64,000 bases of DNA from Tricholoma matsutake (taxonomy: Eukaryota > Basidiomycota > Agaricomycetes > Agaricales > Tricholomataceae): positions 9,176,001 to 9,240,000 of the forward strand of contig AP026547.1 in the NCBI GenBank assembly GCA_026075535.2, written 5' to 3'. The position numbers and the translations under genes were made by a program. Below, in pieces: positions 56,966 through 64,000 of this stretch. The notes beneath the pieces are model-generated. The model was not told where the DNA came from. It saw only the letters and a list, made by a program, of their open reading frames with translations, and ran no database searches. How positions within the stretch are numbered: the stretch's first letter is position 1; every line of letters starts with the position of its first letter.

Positions 56966-57512
56966 GGTGTCCATGTCATCAATCTGTATCCCTTGTTCAG
57001 CAAGTCTGTTCATGCTTGCAAGTTGCTTCTCAGGCGTGTTGCGGAACTGATGGTTTAATGGTCCCCATAAAGCTCAACCATCGAGGGTGAGAAGCAGTAT
57101 ATCCTTGCTGCAGATATTGCACACATTTCATTGGTTGTGCCGGCGCCCAGGATGATCAGTAAAATGGATGTCGAACGGCTCTAGTTTATAATGACATGCG
57201 AAGCCGGGATTGGTAATGTTCACACTGCAGGCCATTTTTGTATGGTCGGTCTGACAGCAGCTTCATAATGTGTTTTCTGCTTCCTGCAGGCACAACAATC
57301 GTCATCTGTCTTGGGCACCAGGATGCATCGTCTTCTGATAAGACCATGTGAAGTGCCGTAGAGGTGCAGATTACCCCTTTATCTGAGTCCAGGGCGTTCA
57401 TGAAGCTTTCTATGGTTGCTATAGTGGCGGTCAGCATTAGTGTTGTTTGTTTTTTCTGAGTTGGGGCAGTAGGCTTGTGGTTTTTCTGAAAATGCTTCGG
57501 ATGTAAACACAA
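56966..57512 (-). pseudogene. 5' part of the gene split by gypsy 2 (basidiomycete-expanded hypothetical)
   Basis: The minus strand reads TATIATIESFMNALDSDKGV, ICTSTALHMVLSEDDASWCP, RQMTIVVPAGSRKHIMKLL, then PFDIHFTDHP and QFRNTPEKQLASMNRLAEQG with stops between. It resembles a large Agaricomycete family with a 'tGS.al.ml' and 'dl.ivvP' core, possibly nucleotidyltransferase-like; this is a memory-based impression. It begins right at the 3' end of the carrier gene and continues at 49,747-49,600 beyond gypsy 2. Confidence 0.4.
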
Positions 57513-59004
57513 CTAATTGCTCGCTGCCCAAAGCTTCCTTAAGTACTCGGATTGTATCGAGCTGCTCATCAGTGATTGGCAGGAGGCAGTTACATCCGCC
57601 CCACAGGTGAGGAAGGCTATAAGCTGTATTGCGTGACATTCCCAATGGACCAGCTTTGCATTCCCCCTACTCCACATATATCCCTGCCAACGTGTTGAAA
57701 ACCATGCAATGAAAATCATGATGACAGGTGCCCAATGCTTGAATTGTTCTTTTGACATGAACAACAAGGCCTGTGAAAGAACTGCTTTTGTAATCTGCAC
57801 CTGCATCCCCTGAGGCAAAAACATTAGTTATGTCACAGGAGAGTGAAGGATAAGTCTAGCTAACCTGATACCAACTGACAAACCCTTCATGCTTCCAAAT
57901 TCTGGAAAGGATTTCTAATGCTCCCACTTGTGTAGTATTCGTGTGATGACCACCATTATCAAGTGGAAGTTCGTGTCCATTTTCTGTTGGATCTTCTGCG
58001 TCTGAACTTCAAGCCTGGATTCGAACTTTGGCCATGTTGTATGGATAGGTAACCTTGATGCCAAATTACGACGTGAAAATTTGAAAGCTGCCTGTACTTA
58101 CCACTGTTGCAAGCGTTTTGCTGACAGCTCCAATGAAAAACGACATCCAAGGCGTCAATCTAGAGCTGGTGCCTGCCTTTGCTTGAGCAAGAAGTATCAA
58201 ACCCTTCACTCTTTCAAAGACACCATAAGTGATGGCAGGGTTGATGGTAAGCACCAAGCCTGGCTTGAGGCCTAACCAAAGTCCTGTTACACCTTCCTCT
58301 TTGATAATTTCATGAGCAATGGCTAAAAATGAGTCATTATCTTTGCTCTTGGGACTGACTAGTAGAGAGCGATTTCAACTGGTTTGGGCAGCCAACTTGT
58401 TGCCTTGTAGCAATTACAGACACTGGGATCGTAAAGATCTGCACTAGTGCACCAGCAATGGCCCCTAACAAAAGCTCTGCCACCGTGGATAGAGGAGGAA
58501 GCTTTGAACCCACAGGAACTTTCCGCATAAGTCGATTGATGTAGGTGGTCCACACGAATGAATAGAAGAAAAAATAGGCATATTCTACGTCATTGTGTTT
58601 GAGTCCATACAGAGAGAAAACTGGCAACTTACGCATAGAAAATGTATTGAGCATAGTTGCTCCAAACCCTCGATATAGTCCAGAAACACTCTCTTTCCTA
58701 TATATCCACAACAACACAGACATCATGGAGAGGTTATCCCTGCCCTTGCCCTTGCCATCGGTGGGAAATGCCTGTATCTGTGTTTTTGCTCTGTGCAATG
58801 CATCTTCAGTTCATTCTAAGAAACACAAGACAAAGCCTACACCTCCAAAGGGTATACAATGCTATAAATTATGAAATCAACAATCTTTTTAGGACTTAGG
58901 AGATGTACTTGAACTGATGCAGTACTGAAACAACTGCCTGGCACACCAGCCAAGGCTGCACCATAAGGAGTCAATTGCTGAACTGGCTTTGACTGTGCTG
59001 GCAT
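57513..59004 (-). pseudogene. Mitochondrial-carrier-family transporter, peroxisomal adenine nucleotide type (premature stop)
   Basis: ATG at 59,004 (MPAQSKPVQQLTPYGAALAG). Exons with good splice sites: 59,004-58,945, 58,884-58,841, 58,790-58,633, 58,584-58,397, then from 58,347. Visible carrier motifs are IYSIVYPLEVAKTQIQA (PxDx[K]xxxQ type), IPVSVIATRQQ, GVTGLWLGLKPGLVLTINPA, YGVFERVKG, TYPYNMAKVRIQA, FVSWYQGMQVQITKAVLSQA and LLFMSKEQFKHW. These fit the PMP34/ANT1-like carriers that exchange ATP across the peroxisomal membrane. After KVRIQA a TGA (58,009-58,011) interrupts exon 6 where a basic residue is expected, cutting off the last transmembrane helix. It may be a pseudogene, an assembly error or a polymorphism. 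It is divergent from the methyltransferase at 59,166. Confidence 0.75.
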
Positions 59005-59165
59005 TATGAATAAGATGAGAAGAAAGGATCTGAAGAGATAAATACAGCAGAACTGGGGTAGTAGCCAGTAAATCTGGGGCTGGACTCGGAATTGATTTCC
59101 ACATGAATTCAATTGACAGCAGAATGGCAGCGGAACAAGACATGTGTCAAGAATGTGTTAACTTC

Positions 59166-60271
59166 AATGGGCAACACTGTCAATTTTCCTGAACATCTGG
59201 ACATCAGCCCTTCAATTGTTCCTAAGGAGCTTGAACCGAGTTCAGGTGACACTCAAACAATGGGTGTGGTCTTCAGAAGTGTTGCACAATGCAAGGCTAT
59301 TGAAAATTATGGGATTGTGGGTCAAGTGTGGTAATCATCATTATGGCCAAGCTCTTTGCACCTCGCAATCTCAGATTTGGTCTTTCAGGGAGGCTGCCTA
59401 TGCTATTTGCCTTTATGTTCAACCTCCTCCAAAACTGGAATTCGATCCACCTTTTGCACGACGAACTCCCATCTGATCTCAACATACATTCCTTGAACTA
59501 GGTGCAGGCACCAGAATCGTAAGCTCTCGTATCGCAGAAATTCTTGGGTCAGGATGGGACACTGTGATTGTTACTGATCTCCCTGAGGTATCAAAATTTA
59601 TCATTGAAGTGTGGGACTGCATTTATCATCTTCAGGTCTGCCCTTTGCTGGAGAATAATGTCCAACATTTTCAGGAAGAGGAGCATCCCAATAACGTCTT
59701 TGTGAGGCCCTTGGCTTGGGGTAACAAAGAACACAGTATATTGATTGTGTCTGAACTTCTTTCTATGACTGGTCCCAACAATCCGACAACAATAAGCAAC
59801 ATTATATGTAGTGATCTTGTAAGTCTATGTTTACTGTATTCATGAATATTCTCAACATATTTAGGTCTACTTTCCTGAGCTTTTTGCCTCTTTGTTGTGT
59901 ACACTACTTGAACTCACATCTCTGCCATTCTCTTTGCCCACCGTGGATGATCTGTGACCATCTTTATCTCTTACAGGATACATAGTCTTTCAAAGGAGAC
60001 TGCTTTTTGGACGACCTTTTGTCTGTGGTTTGATTATGAATCTGTTCTCGTCAGGGACAGAGCACTAGGATTTCACTGGCAGCATTTTGGCTCGTCGCTC
60101 GATGAAACGACCTTTGTATTTACTGATCGTTGGCGACTGATCTCATTCTCCTGGGAGATACCACTGAACGATTATGACCTTCTCCTCGGTAGGGGGGCAA
60201 GAGGGAATCAAGCAGCAAAGGAAGACGACACATTTGAGATGTTGTTACTGACCAACTTAACAGACATATGA
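59166..60271 (+). pseudogene. METTL21/EFM-type lysine methyltransferase (lesions)
   Basis: Possible ATG at 59,166 (MGNTVNFPEHLDISPSIVPK). The SAM-binding core reads TFLELGAGTRIVSSRIAEIL (59,485), WDTVIVTDLPE, then an intron (GTATCA..TTCAG, 59,588-59,635), VCPLLENNVQHFQ, VFVRPLAWGN, ISNIICSDLV, an intron (GTAAGT at about 59,820 to TTTAG), YFPELFASLLCTLLEL, and TIFISYRIHSLSKETAFW near 59,955. This order is that of the Methyltransf_16 family that modifies elongation factors and chaperones. Lesions: TGA at 59,474-59,476, Gly to Arg in the GxGxG loop (59,513-59,515), and a frameshift near 59,952 (2 extra or 1 missing base). The N-terminus is unclear. It ends at 60,271. Confidence 0.7.
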
Positions 60272-60274
60272 TCT

Positions 60275-61129
60275 CAGGTTTATGCATCGACGTAGCAAGC
60301 TCTACACAGTAGGAGCCTGCCGCTAGCAATTGTAAGCTATACTATAATGATTTGTTATGATGTTTGGAAACACCCTGAACTTATCCTACGTTCTACTTCG
60401 ACCTCTTTTACCTCAAACTGTGGTGGGAAGTACTTCCGAACTCTTCGACATCAGGAATAGCAATTCTTATCTGTATGCCAGCTGTCTTAAATAAAAGCTG
60501 ATCTGCTATTATGATCTCAGAATGGTGATATGCAAAATTCGCTGCCATCCTGTGTAAGACACTGCGGCTAACCACCTTAAGCAGAGCGATAAACAAGAAC
60601 ATTGTTTTACCTATCCTACAATCAAGTCACCTTCTAGAAACACAGTTATTAGTGACGTCGTAGAACCAGGAGAGCCCTAAGGTGGCAAAAACTCGAGGTG
60701 CGGTGATCCCATAACACTTCCATGGAAGATAATACAACGAAGGTCCATTAGGTAAATATATAGGTAAATGGGGTGTTGATACAATAGGGTATGGGGGTAT
60801 GGCGTGAATGGGAGGGATATCAATACAATAACTAATGCATGTCATCATGACCTGGCATGATAAATAGAGAACAGAGGTGCAAGGGCAAAAACATCAGGGT
60901 CGTCAAAAACTGGAGTGGCTTGAGCTGCGTAATCCTCAATGGATGTTATGTCATTGTCTCATAAGCAGGAGGAGAATAGGCATGTGGGCAAGGTCCTTTC
61001 GCCTGCCAAAAAAAAAGAAAACCTCTAGATTGCATCCTCAAAACATGAATTTGAGGCATTTCAAGACTATTTCCAGTAGTAGAGTGTGAAGAAACAATAT
61101 AATTGCCCCAGACTCAGGCTGGGATACAA
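60275..61129. other. Unassigned stretch
   Basis: A minus-strand open frame at 60,602-60,408 (SVLHRMAANFAYHHSEIIIA) has ordinary composition but no recognised family. No other gene, repeat or RNA is supported. Confidence 0.25.
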
Positions 61130-61482
61130 TAGTAGCAGTCAAAGTAGGGCGATTATCCACCGATTATGTCCACGATTTTTGGGACACAGATAATTGCGAT
61201 TATTGTAATAATTGCAGAATCATTGAATCACCTCCAGAGGTGATTCAACAATTATTTGCATGATTATCGAAGGCAATTATTTGACATGCTTACATTTTTG
61301 CTTACATCACACAGAAGATCATAGATCTGTCAAAATAATTGTGGCCCATAATTGCCTGGTAATTGCCCTCGATAATCATCATGGTCAAGGTGACTCAGAT
61401 TATTGACAAGATTTTTGATTCATAATTGTACAATAATGGCACTATTAATCATGTAATAATTGCCCTACTTTGACTGCTACTA
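61130..61482. mobile_element. MITE, 353 bp, GTAGCAGTCAAAGTAGGGC ends
   Basis: The left end TAGTAGCAGTCAAAGTAGGG is inverted at the right end (CCCTACTTTGACTGCTACTA). The interior repeats AATTAT/ATAATT and GATTAT words and contains a perfect 26-bp hairpin at 61,223-61,248 (TTGAATCACCTC stem). The terminal TA may be a TA target duplication (mariner type); 8-bp flanks do not match. Confidence 0.7.
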
Positions 61483-61668
61483 ATGATCAAACTACAAGTA
61501 CAACTAAAATTGGCAGGGGCATTCTTCCAAGTCACTGGCATTCCCTTCAAATATCATCCCTTGCCTCCCAATCACACAAGGCCATTTCTGGTCTTGAAGG
61601 CAGCCCATCTGGGAGCATGCAGTTTAATTAGATATAATCTCAGCAAATAGTGGACATCTGCCAAAAAC

Positions 61669-62745
61669 TCACTGATCTTGGGCAACCTGATCCAGCAATG
61701 GCTGGAGAAACTGAGCTATGGTGGACCAGTGGGAGCCCTTTTTGTATGGCTCCTTATCAAGCAAGGAGATTAGCTCAATGAATGCTAATCTATATTTGTC
61801 TAATTTGATTTTGAGGTTGCCTAATCCATCTCTCCACTCATAAACTGTTGAGGTCATCTAAAGTGACAATGATAGAAAATGTTGTGCAAGATGATAGGAG
61901 AGAGACTGCCTACCATTATTATAATAGAGCAATAGGCTCTCAGAGAACCTTCTGTTGCCCAGGGCTTGTTTTTGTCCTTGTAAAGGTCAGTGTAGGCATA
62001 GAAATGAAATATGTTTTCTGCCAAGCCATTGGGGCGGTAGAATACTGTTTTGTAGAAGTCAAGAGCACGTCCACAGATGAAGCGACCCTTCTCAATAGAG
62101 TCAGGGTAAAGTAAACTAAAGGTATGCTGAGGTAGACTCACAGATGGAGTATCTAGAAACTTGGGCCACGAGAAGTGAGTAGGAGTGATAGGTGTTTGAA
62201 GACCAGCAGGCAGAATGAGGTCTGCCCCATAAATGAGCTCATTTGCTTTTCTGGCAAGGAGTAGTTTATCTTCCTGTTCTTCAAGGGGTTCGTCCATTGC
62301 ACAAAGAGTGTGAAGGTAGGTAGCCATAAGAAGCCAAACCTCCCCTTGAATATCCTTCATCAGTTGGTCCAGGTCCTTGGCTCCTTTTTTGACCAGAGAG
62401 TCTTTTTGGGATTTGTCTATCGATCATCATACCTGAGGAAGGAAAAGAGGAATGAGAGACTAGGAGTACTACTCACTAAGCATCAGCAAGCCCATCTTTG
62501 TGGTGGCCAACAACCATATTGAGAGCCTTCTCAGCGACATGGAAGCGATCGTCCAGCCCACTGTCCATGCTCACCTGGGGGAGGGGAACCCAAGTGTTTC
62601 TTACATAAAAATGCTCTGTAGCTGCAACAGGCTGGGCATCCTGGGTAAGGTGCATCCAGAAGAAGACCTTGTGTTGGTCTGGGATGACTTTGGAGATCCA
62701 ATTAGCCAAATCCCTCATCCCCACTGTGCTGCTGCTAGTGACCAT
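61669..62745 (-). CDS. Unrecognised multi-exon gene, 3' exons
   Basis: Minus-strand exons: about 62,745-62,480 (MRDLANWISKVIPDQHKVFF, TWVPLPQVSMDSGLDDRF), 62,360-61,900 (YGADLILPAGLQTPITPTHF, RFICGRALDFYKTVFYRPNG, LYKDKNKPWATEGSLRAYC) and 61,857-61,669 (STVYEWRDGLGNLKIKLDKY, ending at TGA/TAG near 61,669). Composition is normal, codons are not dominated by stops, and the exons follow one another with intron-sized gaps, so it looks like a real gene continuing toward 63,992. No family is recognised. Confidence 0.45.
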
Positions 62746-62769
62746 GGACGCAGCATCACTTAATATAAA

Positions 62770-63480
62770 AGAAAATTTTTGGGAGTCTGCAGTGTTGATC
62801 TATGAATTGGGTGTTAGATGAGGATAGTGGCAGCAGTGAAATCCATGTAGAGTAGTATTCACCTTAGCAGGATGCATAGCAAGGAAATGGTGATGAACTC
62901 TGGGGTGCTTATAGCTTAACTGAGTCTGTCAAGATTAACTTTCATTAGGGCCTTCCATCTCCACTGTCACCTCTGCATTAAGTAATTCCAGGAAGTTGGC
63001 TAGATCAATCAGTGAATCATGGGGTGGCTTACAGGCTTCCATTTTTTGAGAAGCTCCATAAAGATAGCTTAGCGACGTCCTATCATCCTCTGTAAAAATG
63101 GAAATTTCTGAGAGTCATGTGACCATTAGGTACAAGTCAACAAAGTCAGGTAAATGTTAAAAAAACAGTCAAAAATGTCAGGTCAAAGTCAGGTCACACA
63201 TTTTTCTGACATGACTTTGACCTGACATTTTGACCGGTTTATTATGCAACACACTGTAAAGCAGTAGCAGTGCTGATTGGAGTCATAGAAGGCATGAGGC
63301 AGGGGGCATGCAATCCTGCTGCCACAGCAGGATTTACTTACAAGACTTAGGGTGTCCAAATAACAGGCACAAGCTCTGTTCTTGGAAGATAAGTATGGAA
63401 TACAGGGAGGTCAACTAGCGCTATATGATGGGACAGTAACCATGTGACATAGTTACAGCACCAGAGCACTCCTGCAAGCG
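62770..63480. other. Probable intron/exon DNA of the unrecognised gene; one strong hairpin
   Basis: 63,168-63,234 folds into a long imperfect hairpin: GTCAAAAATGTCAGGTCAAA pairs with TTTGACCTGACATTTTGAC. AGGTCA words recur nearby (63,130-63,200). No coding segment was identified with confidence. Confidence 0.4.
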
Positions 63481-63482
63481 CT

Positions 63483-63992
63483 CAAGAGTCCATAAGCCCC
63501 CAAATCAGATAGAGATGAGGCTCTACTTTCCATAGAAGATCAGTAGATTTCTGGATCAACCAGGCCTGGTATGGGCAACCCTAAGTTCCATGAGCTGAGA
63601 GGGTTAGGAGGAGGAGGAGGAGGAGGAGGTAGTGATGCCTGTAATTGACATTTGATGGGCAAGAGTCCCTAAGCCCCAAAATCAGATAGAGATGAGGCTC
63701 TACTGTCTGTAGAAGATGAGTAGATTTCTGGATCAACCAGGCCTGGTATGGGCAACCCAAAGTTGGATGAGCTGAGAGGAGGAGGAGGAGGAGGTAGTGA
63801 TGCCTGTAATTGACATTCGATGTGCTGTATATGATGCCCAGCCTCTTGGAAATCTATCTCTGCCTGCCTCAGGCCCAGAATTCCTCTGCGAAGCAACTGA
63901 TTTGCATCCTGTACAAGGCTCCCCATCCTTGTAGCTAAATCAAGGGTGATGGGTGGCTGCAAGAGTGTCTGTGAAGGAAGGGTGCAATACAT
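63483..63992 (-). CDS. Upstream exon(s) with tandemly duplicated coding segment
   Basis: The minus-strand frame from the window edge reads ITLDLATRMGSLVQDANQLL, GLRQAEIDFQEAGHHIQHIE, then CQLQASLPPPPPPLSSSNFG, LPIPGLVDPEIYSSS and a stop near 63,669. A 177-bp direct duplication (units beginning 63,483 and 63,660) repeats this last part just downstream: CQLQASLPPPPPPPNPLSSW, NLGLPIPGLVDPEIY. Each unit has a (GGA)n/poly-Pro run of different length. Probably the upstream part of the gene at 61,669-62,745, though the link is not proven. Confidence 0.5.
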
Positions 63993-64000
63993 CAGTGCAC

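Overview
The window looks like nuclear DNA of an Agaricomycete (mushroom-forming basidiomycete). The evidence is two Plavaka-type (CACTA-related) DNA transposases with many ~50-70 bp introns, two chromodomain Ty3/gypsy elements, Ty1/copia pieces, and a few intron-rich host genes (a peroxisomal-type carrier, a METTL21/EFM-type methyltransferase, a JmjC-like protein). Most of the window is layered, nested and decayed transposable elements. No rRNA, complete tRNA, CRISPR array or bacterial-style operon is seen.

Layout. 1-1,300: right end of a dispersed terminal-inverted-repeat (TIR) element, then the 3' end of a copia element and its LTR. 1,420-9,930: first Plavaka locus, a lysine/acid-rich companion gene (minus) divergent from a transposase (plus). 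9,934-12,368: a short element between 119-bp direct repeats, with a hAT-type MITE inserted beside its right repeat. 12,770-16,290: gene-poor DNA rich in CACATG words. 16,292-22,140: second Plavaka locus, again transposase (minus) divergent from a homologous companion gene (plus). 22,800-26,400: CpG-richer, TE-poor island with an intact 358-codon PD-(D/E)XK-like protein and a small two-exon gene. 26,402-33,000: a 52-bp palindromic micro-insert, copia 5' LTR and gag, a 2.2-kb TIR element, a decayed gypsy fragment and three TIR elements. 33,629-39,800: a decayed gypsy with both LTRs. 40,293-40,966: solo LTR. 41,440-42,900: third copy of the dispersed repeat, split by an 825-bp fold-back element. 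43,200-49,100: zinc-finger fragment and a JmjC-like gene. 49,748-56,960: near-complete gypsy chromovirus (minus) that splits an older gene. 57,500-60,270: a divergent host pair (carrier and methyltransferase), both with lesions. 61,130-63,992: a MITE and an unrecognised multi-exon minus-strand gene with a tandemly duplicated coding segment.

The most notable signals are: the twice-repeated divergent pair of Plavaka transposase and companion gene; a six-hairpin array in the LTR of the 49.7-57.0 kb gypsy, with conserved AAGCC loops and co-varying stems; a 52-bp palindrome with retroviral-type ends and a 5-bp target duplication; hAT-type MITEs with exact 8-bp duplications; and recurrent TGA stops at positions where relatives have Arg, pointing to C-to-T decay. 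Exon boundaries are read by eye and are approximate except where splice sites are stated.
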